Source: Micromonospora phaseoli (GTDB taxonomy: Bacteria > Actinomycetota > Actinomycetes > Mycobacteriales > Micromonosporaceae). From it: a stretch of DNA of 64,000 bases. The position numbers and the translations under genes are program-made. Where the stretch lies: contig NZ_FNYV01000009.1 in the NCBI RefSeq assembly GCF_900109115.1, forward strand, positions 62,001-126,000, read 5' to 3'. The notes under the pieces were generated by a model that did no database searches, was not told the DNA's origin, and saw only the letters and a list, made by a program, of their open reading frames with translations. Positions 26,481-34,928 of this stretch are shown one piece after another; position 1 is the stretch's first letter, and the number at the start of each line of letters is the position of its first letter.

Positions 26481-27301
26481 CGCTGCGGGTCCTGATCACC
26501 AATGACGACGGGATCGCCGCGCCCGGCATCCAGGCACTGGCCTGGGCCGCGGTGCAGCGGGGTCTGGACGTGGTGGTGGCCGCGCCACTGGAGGAGGCCA
26601 GTGGCACCAGCGCCGCGATGAGCGCCGTGGAGCAGGACGGTCAGGTGGTGGTCCGCGAGCATCCGCTACCGGAGCTCGACGGGGTGCCGGCCTTCGGTGT
26701 CGGCGGCTCGCCCGGTTTCATCGCGCTCATCGCGGTGCACGGCGCGTTCGGACCGCCACCTTCCGTGCTGCTCTCCGGCATCAACCGGGGCGCCAACGCC
26801 GGTCGGGCGGTGTTGCACTCGGGCACGGTGGGCGCCGCCTTCACCGCCGCGGCCAACGGCTGCCGGGCGATGGCCGTGTCGTTGGACGTGCTGTCGGTCG
26901 GCGAGGCCACCTCGGTCAGCGGGGGCGCGGCGGTGGCCGCCGCCGCCCTGGTACGCGATGCCGAGCGCAACTGGGCCACCGCCGCCCGGGTCGCACTGGA
27001 CCTGCTCCCCCGGCTGACGGCCGGCCCGGCGGAGAGCGTACTCAACGTCAACTCGCCGGATCTGCCGTTCAGCCGACTGCGTGGGGTACGCCGGGGCACC
27101 CTGGCGACGTTCGGCCAGGTGCAGATGACCGTCGCCGAATCCGGCCACGGTTTCGTGCGCACCTCGCTGGAGGAGCCCGGCCAGGCGGTGCAGCCGGGCA
27201 CGGACCTGGCTCTGCTCGCCGACGGCTACGCGTCGGTGACCGCGGTCCGGGCGGTGACCGAGGTCGCCGACGTGGACCTGTCCGGGCTCGGCGAGGGCTG
27301 A
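26477..27301 (+). CDS. surE: 5'/3'-nucleotidase SurE
   Basis: A 274-residue metal-dependent phosphatase acting on nucleoside monophosphates and, in several bacteria, other phosphorylated metabolites. The Asp-Asp metal site is in LITNDDGIAAPG and the SurE signature in SGINRGANAGRAVLHSGTVGAA. Its ATG overlaps the stop of the PfkB kinase, so a kinase and a phosphatase are made from one message, which suggests opposing steps on a common sugar or nucleotide pool. Confidence 0.95.
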   Translation: MTLRVLITNDDGIAAPGIQALAWAAVQRGLDVVVAAPLEEASGTSAAMSAVEQDGQVVVREHPLPELDGVPAFGVGGSPGFIALIAVHGAFGPPPSVLLSGINRGANAGRAVLHSGTVGAAFTAAANGCRAMAVSLDVLSVGEATSVSGGAAVAAAALVRDAERNWATAARVALDLLPRLTAGPAESVLNVNSPDLPFSRLRGVRRGTLATFGQVQMTVAESGHGFVRTSLEEPGQAVQPGTDLALLADGYASVTAVRAVTEVADVDLSGLGEG

Positions 27302-27354
27302 CCTGGGTCGGTAGTGGCGACCCGGGCCCGGTGCCGAGGCCCGGCTGAGGAAGC

Positions 27355-27720
27355 TCAGGCGCCGGGGATGACCTCAGGGGTCGTGACCGCGCCAGCGTAG
27401 TAGGGCTCGGGGGCGCCGAAGAGGCCGAGCAGGCCGGTCACCCAGAGCTGCCGGTGCACGAACCGGCTCGGTTCGGTGACGATCAGCTTCACGCCGCTGA
27501 CCTCGGCGGTCTGGAAACCGGCGACCATCGCGCTGATGCCCACCGAGTCGATGAAGGTGACCAGCCGCATGTTGAGCTCGATCCGGGCCGGCCGCCCCTT
27601 GGCCAGCACTTCGGCGATGGCCTCTTTCACCTCGTACGCGGTGTCTACGTCGATCTCGCCCCGCGGGGCGATCTCGATGACACCACCGGGCCGAACCGTC
27701 TGCAGGATCGACAGGCTCAC
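27355..27720 (-). CDS. STAS-domain anti-sigma factor antagonist
   Basis: A 121-residue SpoIIAA/RsbV-like protein. The phosphorylatable serine is in VTFIDSVGISAMV. Such proteins release a sigma factor when their unphosphorylated form binds an anti-sigma kinase; the kinase and sigma factor are not nearby. GTG 27720 is chosen because GGAG/AGGTG precede it and the STAS fold begins at SLSILQTV; the upstream 35 codons are Arg-rich and unlikely. Confidence 0.9.
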   Translation of the reverse strand: MSLSILQTVRPGGVIEIAPRGEIDVDTAYEVKEAIAEVLAKGRPARIELNMRLVTFIDSVGISAMVAGFQTAEVSGVKLIVTEPSRFVHRQLWVTGLLGLFGAPEPYYAGAVTTPEVIPGA

Positions 27721-28015
27721 GCGAGCACCTCCACTCGCCCGTACGCCGGGCGCCTCATCAGTACGCGGGCCGCGACCGAGAGTATTCCTCCGATGGCCTC
27801 GGTCGCCACCCCTCGGGATGAGCAATTCTTGGACACGGGCGCACCAAATCGCCCTTATCCATACTTATCTGCCCTATCTCTCGACGCGCGGCACCGCGAC
27901 GTCGCCGGACCAGGGTAGCGGGCCGACGCCAACCCGTCCCACGTCCGTGATGCGCGGCGTGGTTGCCGGACGGGTTCTGACCTCGTCCGACGAGCGAAAG
28001 ATGCCGCGGTGTGCC
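27721..28015. other. A/T-richer divergent promoter gap
   Basis: No gene is seen. The segment 27835-27895 (atcgcccttatccatact and neighbours) is clearly less GC-rich than its surroundings and probably holds the promoter of the STAS gene on the minus strand. Confidence 0.4.
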
Positions 28016-28054
28016 TAGCATCACGGATGTACCGTGATGTGCCCGGCATCACGG
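28016..28054. promoter_or_regulatory. Promoter with triple CATCACGG operator
   Basis: A TAGCAT -10-like box (28016-28021) overlaps a perfect inverted repeat catcacgg (28019-28026)/ccgtgatg (28032-28039) with a 5-base spacer; a third catcacgg copy follows at 28047-28054. The layout would block transcription of the small lipoprotein gene when a dimer is bound. Confidence 0.5.
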
Positions 28055-28077
28055 ACGACGCACGAGAGGACGACGCG

Positions 28078-28221
28078 ATGCTTCGCAGACTCACGGCGCT
28101 GGCCGGCGTCAGTGCCCTGCTCGCTCTCATGCTGGCCTGCGGGTTCGGCGGTGGGGACGATGACGACGACGATGACGACGATTTCGCCCAGGCGTCCGTC
28201 GTCGCGGTCGTGTCCCACTGA
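28078..28221 (+). CDS. Small lipoprotein-like peptide with poly-Asp run
   Basis: A 47-residue product: MLRRLTALAGVSALLALMLAC, then GFGGG, nine aspartates in a row, and FAQASVVAVVSH. The signal-like helix ends in LAC, a passable lipobox. GAGAGGA lies seven bases upstream of ATG. The Asp run could bind cations, but no function is known. The tight operator in front argues that it is a real, regulated gene. Confidence 0.6.
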   Translation: MLRRLTALAGVSALLALMLACGFGGGDDDDDDDDDFAQASVVAVVSH

Positions 28222-28352
28222 TCCGCACCGGATGCTGGTTTGCGGCGGCACCGGGCGGGGCACAGCCTCGGATGGCGAACCGCCACACGCCGGGCAAAGT
28301 CGCCGACGTCTGATGTGCGCACCGGCTTCCGCACTGTCGAGGAGGGAACCAC

Positions 28353-28766
28353 ATGTTCGGAACCAACCTGCTGGAGCGCCGAAGCAAGCCCGAGCGGATC
28401 GCGGACCAGGCCTGGCATCACCTCGTCTCGGCGGTGAGCACCGCGGGTGACAGCATCCGCGACACCGCCCGCTCCGCCCGTCACAACTCCGCCGGCCTCG
28501 CCGACGACGCCGGTGATCTGATGGGGTCGGCCGCCGACGAAGCCCGCCACCGCGCGGTCCGCGCCTTCGACGCGCTCGCCGGACGCCGCCCCGCGCTGCC
28601 CTGGACGCTGCTGATCGGCGCGGCCCTGGTCGGTGCCGCGGTCGGCTGGGCTGCCGGCACGGCCGCGCGGGCCGCCGGCAGCCGCGACGGGGCGCTGGAG
28701 GACATCGAGTTCGTCGACGTGCAGCGCCCCGACTCCCCCGCGGACCCGGCCAATCCGGCCAACTGA
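28353..28766 (+). CDS. Single-pass membrane protein of apolipophorin/YtxH-like type
   Basis: A 137-residue protein with an amphipathic, Ala/Asp/Arg-rich helical N-terminus (residues 15-75), one membrane segment (WTLLIGAALVGAAVGWAAGTAA) and a short acidic Pro-rich tail. Proteins of this make-up (YtxH/DUF883-like) are stress-associated envelope proteins in other bacteria; the match is by architecture only. A GAGGAGGGA ribosome-binding site is present. It leads a same-strand run with the BON and DsbA-like genes. Confidence 0.75.
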   Translation: MFGTNLLERRSKPERIADQAWHHLVSAVSTAGDSIRDTARSARHNSAGLADDAGDLMGSAADEARHRAVRAFDALAGRRPALPWTLLIGAALVGAAVGWAAGTAARAAGSRDGALEDIEFVDVQRPDSPADPANPAN

Positions 28767-28786
28767 CAAGTAGTTCCGCCGCGACG

Positions 28787-28819
28787 GGCCCCGTCCGACC
28801 GCACCGGTCGGACGGGGCC
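28787..28819 (+). terminator. Intrinsic terminator
   Basis: Perfect 15-bp stem ggccccgtccgaccg/cggtcggacggggcc with a 3-base loop, 20 bases after the 28353 gene. Confidence 0.8.
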
Positions 28820-28987
28820 TGCTGCCGTCCTGACCCCTGGGACCGGATCATCGGCGGGCCCATCAGAAGCCCACCCTGTCCGCGTCGCCCGATCCGGGCG
28901 AGGCGCCCTCACCCGGACGACCACCAGGCTCGGTCTCGGCGGAGGTCCATCCCGGCCCACGCCATGTCCGGCAGGAAGGAGCGATCG

Positions 28988-29452
28988 ATGGCCAGCGTCT
29001 CGACGATCAACCGCACCGACCCGGAGATCGCCGCCGCGGTCGAACACGCCCTGGAGTGGCAGGCGTTCGTGCCCGTCGAGCGGCTCGACGTGACGGTCTC
29101 ACAGGGCTGGGTCACCCTGCACGGACCGGTCGAGTGGGAATATCAGCGCCGCGCCGCCGAGCAGGCGGTCGGCCGGTTGACCGGGGTACGGGGGGTCAGC
29201 AACGGCATCGCGGTCCGGCCTCCGGTACACCCCGACGGCACCGACCTGGCGCACCGCGTCGTCGACGCGTTGGCCCGCAACCGCGCCACCGACGCCGAAC
29301 ACGTGACGGTACGCCTACACGGCGACACGGTGCTGCTGGGCGGGCTGGTGCACTCGATGCCCGAGCGTGCCGAGGTGGAGCGGGTCGTCTGGTCCATCCC
29401 GGGCGTCCGGGCGGTGCAGAACCACATCGCGGTCGCCCCGGTGCTGCGCTGA
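28988..29452 (+). CDS. Protein with two BON domains
   Basis: A 154-residue protein made of two BON repeats (about residues 12-80 and 84-152), each ending in the typical V-x-G-V-x-x-V/I-x-N-x-I block: GVRGVSNGIAV and GVRAVQNHIAV. BON domains bind phospholipids or membranes and are linked to osmotic and envelope stress (OsmY-like). No signal peptide is seen. AAGGAG precedes ATG 28988 at six bases, which decides against the upstream in-frame ATG. Confidence 0.9.
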   Translation: MASVSTINRTDPEIAAAVEHALEWQAFVPVERLDVTVSQGWVTLHGPVEWEYQRRAAEQAVGRLTGVRGVSNGIAVRPPVHPDGTDLAHRVVDALARNRATDAEHVTVRLHGDTVLLGGLVHSMPERAEVERVVWSIPGVRAVQNHIAVAPVLR

Positions 29453-29489
29453 GCCGGCCCGGTGGCCGCGCCGGGTCGCGAACCACCCG

Positions 29490-29516
29490 GGCCGGGTGAG
29501 CCACCCTCACCCGGCC
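29490..29516 (+). terminator. Hairpin after the BON gene
   Basis: Perfect 11-bp arms ggccgggtgag/ctcacccggcc with a 5-base loop between the BON and DsbA-like genes. Confidence 0.55.
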
Positions 29517-29535
29517 GGGTACCAGGCTGGTAGGC

Positions 29536-30096
29536 ATGACCGATCGGCTGAGCACGCCACTACAGGTCACTGCGCGGCTGCGTACACCCGTCACCGACGA
29601 GGACCATGTCCGAGGGCCGGTGGACGCGCCGGTGACGATCGTCGAGTACGGCGATTTCCAGTGCCCCTTCTGCGGCCTCGCCCACGCGAACCTGCGGGAG
29701 GTGCTGCGGCAGCGGGCCGAGACGGTCCGCCTCGTCTACCGCCACTTCCCGATCGCCAACATCCACCCGTACGCGGAACGTGCCGCCGAGGCCGCCGAGG
29801 CGGCCGGCCGGCGGGGCCGGTTCTGGGAGATGCACGACTGGCTCTACGAACACCAGGACCAGTTGGACCCGGTGCACCTGACGCTCGGCATCGAGCAGCT
29901 CGGCCTACCCGTCGACGAGGTCGAGGCGGAGATCGCGGGACACACCCACGGCGACCGGATCCGGCAGGACTTCGTCAGCGCCGTCCGCAGCGGGGTGGAC
30001 GCCACCCCCACCGTCTTCGTCAACGACGCCCGCCACGACGGTGACTTCGACGTGGCCACCCTGCTCACCACCGTCGACGCCGCGGCCACTGTCTGA
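29536..30096 (+). CDS. DsbA/DSBA-like thioredoxin-fold protein
   Basis: A 186-residue thioredoxin-superfamily protein with the DsbA-type insertion of helices. The redox site is EYGDFQCPFCGLAH (CPFC), and the cis-Pro loop is GVDATPTVFVN. It lacks a signal peptide or anchor, so it probably works in the cytoplasm as an oxidoreductase or isomerase, as seen for the thioredoxin domains that accompany NhaA antiporters. Its neighbours are envelope stress proteins. Confidence 0.9.
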   Translation: MTDRLSTPLQVTARLRTPVTDEDHVRGPVDAPVTIVEYGDFQCPFCGLAHANLREVLRQRAETVRLVYRHFPIANIHPYAERAAEAAEAAGRRGRFWEMHDWLYEHQDQLDPVHLTLGIEQLGLPVDEVEAEIAGHTHGDRIRQDFVSAVRSGVDATPTVFVNDARHDGDFDVATLLTTVDAAATV

Positions 30097-30112
30097 CACC
30101 CACTCCGCCGGG

Positions 30113-32977
30113 TCAGATGAGGTGGAGTTCGCGGGCTCGGCGGACGGCGTCGCGGCGTCGGGTGGCGTCGAGCTTGCGGTAGATGTTGCGCACGTGGGTC
30201 TTGACCGTGTTCACCGAGACGGACAACTCAGCGGCGATCTCCACGTTGGACAGGATGCTCTGCAGGTACCGCAGGATGGTCAGCTCCCGCTCGGTGAGCG
30301 GTTCGGCCAGCGACGCCGCCGGCGTGGCCCGCCCACCGGCGAGCGCGCCACCGGCCTGCTCGTCCGGCACGTCGACCGCCCGGACCAGGTCGCTCACCAG
30401 CGACCAGTGGGCCGTGCCGGAATCGAGGTGGGCGGCGAGCAGCTCGCGCAGCCCCGGCTCGGCCCGGATGAACGGGCGACGGCAGCCGTCCGGGGCGGCC
30501 AGCTCCAACGCCTGCTCCAACAGCCCACCCGCCCGCCGTCCGTCGCCCGCCCGCGCGGCGAGCAACGCGGCGAGCAGCGCGGCGTCGAGGCGTACCGGCA
30601 GCGGCCAGTCGGCCGCTGGCGCGGCCGTCCAGTCGGGCAGCAGGTGGGCGGCGGCGCGTGGATCGCCGGCACGCATTTCGAGCCGGGCCGCCGCGACAGC
30701 CAGCGGCCCGGCCGGCTGTTCACCGGCGAGTTCCCGGGCGGCCCGCAGGTCACCCCGGGCGCCGTGCAGCTCCAGCTCGGCGACGAGCAGCCACGACCTC
30801 AGCTCGCCGCCACGACCGGCCCAGCCGTCCCGCGCCTGCATCAGCAGCCGGTGGCCGGCGCTCAGGTCCCCCTCGTCGTGGCGCAGGATCGCCCGGCACC
30901 AGTCGGCCACCACCCGCGCGGGTGGATCCCCGCTCGCCGGGCCGGCCAGCGCCAGATTCGCCTCCGCCTCCGCGGCCTGGTCCCGCTGCAACGCCACGAC
31001 GGCCAGCGCCAGGTACGCGTACCCGCAGTCGACCTGCGCCGACCCGCCCTGGCAGGGCGGCAGGGCGAGCGCGGCAAGGGCCGTCTCCTCGGCCGCCCGC
31101 AGTCGTCCCCGCAGCGCCGCGAGCAGAGCCCAGCGGCTGCCGCAGACCAGCTCGGTGCGAGGCCGTCCCGCCTCCCGGGCCGCCGCCAGCGCCGCCGCGA
31201 AGCCGGTTCCCGCCTCAGTCAGGTCACCGTCGTGCAGCGCGAGCAGGGCCAACGCGGTGCCGGCCACCGCCCGCACGTCGGCATCGTCACCGGCCTCGCC
31301 GCGTAGCTGCCCGCCGGCGGCCATGGTCGCCGATCCGGCGTCGGGCCACGCCGCCTCGGCGGCCACCTCGTGAGCCGCGCCGCCCGGTACCGCGCCGGCC
31401 CATGCCAGTTCGGCGGTCGCGTCGTGCGGTTCGCCGCCAGGGTCGGTCTCGGCCACACCGGCGGGACGGGTGGCGAGCAGGCGGGCGGCGGCGGCGCGTA
31501 CCGCCTCGGGGGCGCCGGCCAGCCGAGCCAGGGTGAGTTCGACCGCGGCGACCAGCCGCCCGAACCGGGTGCGGCGGGGTTGCGGCAGCCGCCCGGCGTG
31601 CCCGGTGGCCAGCCGCAGGTGCGCCCCGGCGGCCTCGCCGTCGCCGTCGAGGGCCCGCTGGGCGGCGTAGGCCAGGGCGAGTTCGGGATCGCGCGCCACC
31701 GCCGCCGGTGGCGGCGGCGGTGGCGGTGGCGGCGCGGGCACCGCGCCCACGGCGGTCACCCGGTCGTACGGCATCAGCTCCGGCCACCGCGCCACGAGCA
31801 GGTCGGCGGCGCTGCGCCAGTCGCCACCGGTCAACGCGTGCCGCAGCGCGTCGGCGGGGCGACCGTTGCGGGCGTACCATCCGGTCGCTCGTAGGTGCAG
31901 GTCACGCAGATCCTCGGCGGGCAGCCGACCCAACTCGCGACGCAGCAGGTCGGCGAGGAGCGGGTGACAGCGGTACCAGACCGGTTGGCCGCCGTCGCGG
32001 TGCAGCAACCCAGTGCCCTCCGCGAGACCGCGCAGCCGTACCTCGGCATCCGCGTCGCCGGTCAGCGCGGCGGCGAGACCGGCACAGACCGTTTCGACGA
32101 CCGCGGCCCGGCGGAGCAGTTCGATCTCCGGCGGCGGTACCCCGGCGAGCAGCTCCTCACGCAGGTAGCCGGCGATCTCCGGGTGGTCACCGTCGAGCTG
32201 GACGATCCAACGGTCCGGGTCGGGCTGACCGCGCAGGGCGAGCGCGGCGATCCGCGACGCCGCCGCCCAGCCCTCGGTACGTTGCCGCAGCCGCCGTACG
32301 GCGGCGGCCGGTACCGCCACCCCGTGTGCGGTGAGCAGGTCGGCGGTCTCGTCGTCGGTGAAGGCCAGCTCGTCCGGGCCGATCTCGGTCAACTCGCCGG
32401 CCAGCCGCAGCCGGTGCACCGCCAGCGGCAGCCCGGTCCGCCCGGCCGCCACCAGACGCAGCCGCTGCCCGGTGTGGCGCAGCAGGAACTCAAGCCCGGT
32501 CAGGGCCGCCGGGTCGGCGATCCGGTGCAGGTCGTCCACGACCAGCACCACCGGCCGATCCCGGGCGGCCAGGGCGGCGGCGAGCACCTCCAACTCGTCG
32601 GGGCGCGGCACCCGGTCGGGCACCGGCTGGCCGGCCGGGTCCAGCACCGAGCGCAGCGCCGCCGCGAGATAGGACCAGAGGCGGTCGGAGTCGTCACCCA
32701 CCTCCACCGACACCCAGGCCGGTGCCGGCGCCTCCGGGTCGGCCTCGCTCACCGATCGACGCCAGGAGGCGAGCAGCGTGGTCTTGCCCCAGCCCGCGGG
32801 CGCCCGGACCAGGGTGACCGGGCGGGCCACCCCGTCATCGAGCAACCGGGCCAGCCGGGGCCGCAGCACCACCGGTTCGGGCAGCACGGCCGGTTTCAGC
32901 CGGGACGCCAGCAGGGGCGGGCCGGCCGGCGTACGAACCGCCGTCTCGGCCCGGACGGTGCTGCGGTCATCCGGCAT
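30113..32977 (-). CDS. MalT-type (LAL) LuxR-family regulator
   Basis: A 954-residue signal-transduction ATPase. Near the N-terminus lies Walker A VRAPAGWGKTTLLASW and later Walker B VVLVVDDLHRI; the middle is a long helical repeat (TPR-like) region with a run of about ten prolines; the end is a LuxR helix-turn-helix (LTERELTILRYLQSILSNVE, then VNTVKTHVRNIYRKL). Such regulators bind an inducer and ATP, oligomerise and activate transcription. ATG 32977 is used; the frame upstream is Arg/Pro/Thr-rich and has no family similarity. Targets are unknown; the divergent 33180-36137 genes are candidates. Confidence 0.9.
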   Translation of the reverse strand: MPDDRSTVRAETAVRTPAGPPLLASRLKPAVLPEPVVLRPRLARLLDDGVARPVTLVRAPAGWGKTTLLASWRRSVSEADPEAPAPAWVSVEVGDDSDRLWSYLAAALRSVLDPAGQPVPDRVPRPDELEVLAAALAARDRPVVLVVDDLHRIADPAALTGLEFLLRHTGQRLRLVAAGRTGLPLAVHRLRLAGELTEIGPDELAFTDDETADLLTAHGVAVPAAAVRRLRQRTEGWAAASRIAALALRGQPDPDRWIVQLDGDHPEIAGYLREELLAGVPPPEIELLRRAAVVETVCAGLAAALTGDADAEVRLRGLAEGTGLLHRDGGQPVWYRCHPLLADLLRRELGRLPAEDLRDLHLRATGWYARNGRPADALRHALTGGDWRSAADLLVARWPELMPYDRVTAVGAVPAPPPPPPPPPAAVARDPELALAYAAQRALDGDGEAAGAHLRLATGHAGRLPQPRRTRFGRLVAAVELTLARLAGAPEAVRAAAARLLATRPAGVAETDPGGEPHDATAELAWAGAVPGGAAHEVAAEAAWPDAGSATMAAGGQLRGEAGDDADVRAVAGTALALLALHDGDLTEAGTGFAAALAAAREAGRPRTELVCGSRWALLAALRGRLRAAEETALAALALPPCQGGSAQVDCGYAYLALAVVALQRDQAAEAEANLALAGPASGDPPARVVADWCRAILRHDEGDLSAGHRLLMQARDGWAGRGGELRSWLLVAELELHGARGDLRAARELAGEQPAGPLAVAAARLEMRAGDPRAAAHLLPDWTAAPAADWPLPVRLDAALLAALLAARAGDGRRAGGLLEQALELAAPDGCRRPFIRAEPGLRELLAAHLDSGTAHWSLVSDLVRAVDVPDEQAGGALAGGRATPAASLAEPLTERELTILRYLQSILSNVEIAAELSVSVNTVKTHVRNIYRKLDATRRRDAVRRARELHLI

Positions 32978-33179
32978 CCGGCCCACCCCCACGGACGCGT
33001 TCTCCCTCCCCCGGCCCTGCGGCGGGCGTTTACCCCGGCCGAGTCGGTTCACCCCTTCCGGGGGAGCCCGGTTCACCCGGCCGCCGGCGACGGTGGCGAT
33101 GGGCCGGGCAGGCGCGCAGACCGACGCGGGCACCAGACGGTCCGCGCCGGGACGGCAGGAACGAGATCCGGAGGTACGA

Positions 33180-33728
33180 GTGGGACGGGTCGGGACGGTG
33201 TTCGCGGTGGCCGGAGCCCTCGGTGCGGCGGCGGCCGGCAGCGCGCGGGCCGCCGTCACCCGCCGGCGAGCCGCCAGCAACCACCCATCGCGCGGCGCCG
33301 GCACCCGCCCGCGCGCCGCCATGACCCGACGACGAGACGCCGGCACCCGCCTGCCGGCCGGGCCGGACGACGGTCGGCCCGGGCATTGGCAGGTGGTGAC
33401 GATTGACCGGTCACCGCAGGAGGTGCTGCCCACGGGCGCCCGGCCGGAGCCGCTGCGCCGTCTCGGCGACGCCGTCGAGGTCACCGTTCGTCCCGCTCCC
33501 GGCGACCGGGGCACCGAACTCGCCGCCCGCCCGGTGCCCGGGGCCGCCTGGCCCGGGCTCGCCGCGCATCTGCTCGGCGACGACCCCGCTCTGCTGGTAC
33601 GGCGAACGTTGTGGCAGGTCAAGCAGCTCGCCGAGGCTGGCGAGCAGCTGCGCGCGGACCGCCCGCCCTACGAACGCACCGAGCCCGACGGGACCTGGCT
33701 GCCGCCGCCCGATCGGCCAGCGGGATGA
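33180..33728 (+). CDS. Conserved hypothetical protein, possible membrane-tethered domain
   Basis: A 182-residue protein with a small-residue hydrophobic N-terminus (VGRVGTVFAVAGALGAAAAGS), an Arg-rich linker, and a C-terminal domain (HWQVVTIDRSPQEVLPTGAR to PPYERTEPDGTWLPPP). The last domain has the look of SRPBCC/coenzyme Q-binding-like proteins that accompany dehydrogenases, but I am unsure. GGAGG lies five bases before GTG. The stop overlaps the next ATG (ATGA), tying it to the alcohol dehydrogenase. Confidence 0.75.
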   Translation: MGRVGTVFAVAGALGAAAAGSARAAVTRRRAASNHPSRGAGTRPRAAMTRRRDAGTRLPAGPDDGRPGHWQVVTIDRSPQEVLPTGARPEPLRRLGDAVEVTVRPAPGDRGTELAARPVPGAAWPGLAAHLLGDDPALLVRRTLWQVKQLAEAGEQLRADRPPYERTEPDGTWLPPPDRPAG

Positions 33729-34921
33729 GGGCGCTGTGCTGGACCTCAGGCGGCGAGCTGGCCGTGCGCCAGGTGCCCGATCCGGAGCTGCGCAACGAGC
33801 ACGACGTGATCGTCCAGGTGCGGCGCAGCGCCACCTGCGGTGCCGACCTGCCGCTGCTCGCGGGACGGGTGACGGGCCTGGCCGCCGACGACGTACTCGG
33901 TCACGAGTTCGTCGGCGACGTGGTCGAGGTGGGTCCGGCGGTACGGCGGCACCGGGTCGGCGACCGGGTGGTGGTCTGCGCCTCGGTGGCCTGCGGCGGC
34001 TGCTGGTACTGCCGGCAGGGGCTGCCCTCGTGCTGCGACAACGGCAGCACCGAGCCGGCCGAGGCCGAGGCGGAGTGGGGGCATCCGGTGGCGGGTGGCT
34101 TCGGTCAACCACGGGCCGCGGGCGGCTTCGCCGGCAGCCACGCCGAGTACGTGCGGGTGCCGTACGCCGACTTCGGTGCGTTCACGGTGCCGGAGGCGGT
34201 CGGCGACGACCGGGCCCTGTTCGCCTCGGACGCCGCCCCGGCCGGCTGGATGGGAGCCGAGGGGGGCGAGGTGCGTCCGGGGGACGTGGTCGCGGTGTGG
34301 GGCGCGGGGGCGGTCGGTCAGCTGGCCGCCCGGTCGGCCTGGCTGCTGGGCGCCGATCGGGTGGTCGTCGTCGACCGGCACCCCGCCCGCCTGCTGATGG
34401 CCCGGCAGCACTCCGGCGCCGAGACCATCGACCTGCGGCACACCGACGTGGCGGCGGAGCTGCGGGAGCTCAGCGGCGGGCGGGGCCCGGACGTCTGTGT
34501 CGAGGCCGTCGGCGGCCTCGCCGCCGAACACCGCTCGCTCGCCGACCGGTTCACCGGGCGGACCCGGATGCCGGAGGCGATCCGCGAGGCGGTGTACGCC
34601 TGCCGCAAGGGCGGGAACGTCTTCGTCCTCAACAGCGGCGCCCGCTTCGTCGACGCCTTCCCCACCGGCGCGGCCGTCCACAAGGGGCTCACCGTGCGCG
34701 GGGCACGACAGCACGGCCAGCGCTACATCCCGATGCTGCTGGACCGGATGGCCCGTGGCGAGCTGCGCACCGAGCACCTGGCCACCCACCACTTCCCGCT
34801 GGAGCGGGCCGTCGAGGGGTACGCCCTGTTCCGGGACCGCCCCGAGGAATGCCTACGCGCCGTCTTCACCCCGCAGGAGCCGCACTCGCCGCCGGGCGAC
34901 ACGGCGGTGCGGGTGGCATGA
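33725..34921 (+). CDS. Zinc-dependent alcohol dehydrogenase, MDR superfamily
   Basis: A 398-residue medium-chain dehydrogenase/reductase. Catalytic zinc ligands are Cys in SATCGADLP and GHE in VLGHEFVGDVVEVG; the structural zinc lobe is CGGCWYCRQGLPSCC. The Rossmann motif VAVWGAGAVGQLAARSAWLLGA and acidic VVDRHP indicate NAD(H). It resembles the glutathione-independent formaldehyde dehydrogenase-like branch with a long insertion after the zinc lobe. Substrate unknown. Translationally coupled to the preceding gene. Confidence 0.9.
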   Translation: MRALCWTSGGELAVRQVPDPELRNEHDVIVQVRRSATCGADLPLLAGRVTGLAADDVLGHEFVGDVVEVGPAVRRHRVGDRVVVCASVACGGCWYCRQGLPSCCDNGSTEPAEAEAEWGHPVAGGFGQPRAAGGFAGSHAEYVRVPYADFGAFTVPEAVGDDRALFASDAAPAGWMGAEGGEVRPGDVVAVWGAGAVGQLAARSAWLLGADRVVVVDRHPARLLMARQHSGAETIDLRHTDVAAELRELSGGRGPDVCVEAVGGLAAEHRSLADRFTGRTRMPEAIREAVYACRKGGNVFVLNSGARFVDAFPTGAAVHKGLTVRGARQHGQRYIPMLLDRMARGELRTEHLATHHFPLERAVEGYALFRDRPEECLRAVFTPQEPHSPPGDTAVRVA

Positions 34922-34928
34922 TCGCGGA

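Noticed and set aside
32978-33622. N-terminal extension of the LuxR/MalT regulator by 215 codons
   Set aside because: The extension is Arg/Pro/Ser-rich, overlaps the divergent 33180 gene and has no family similarity; the MalT-like region begins soon after ATG 32977.
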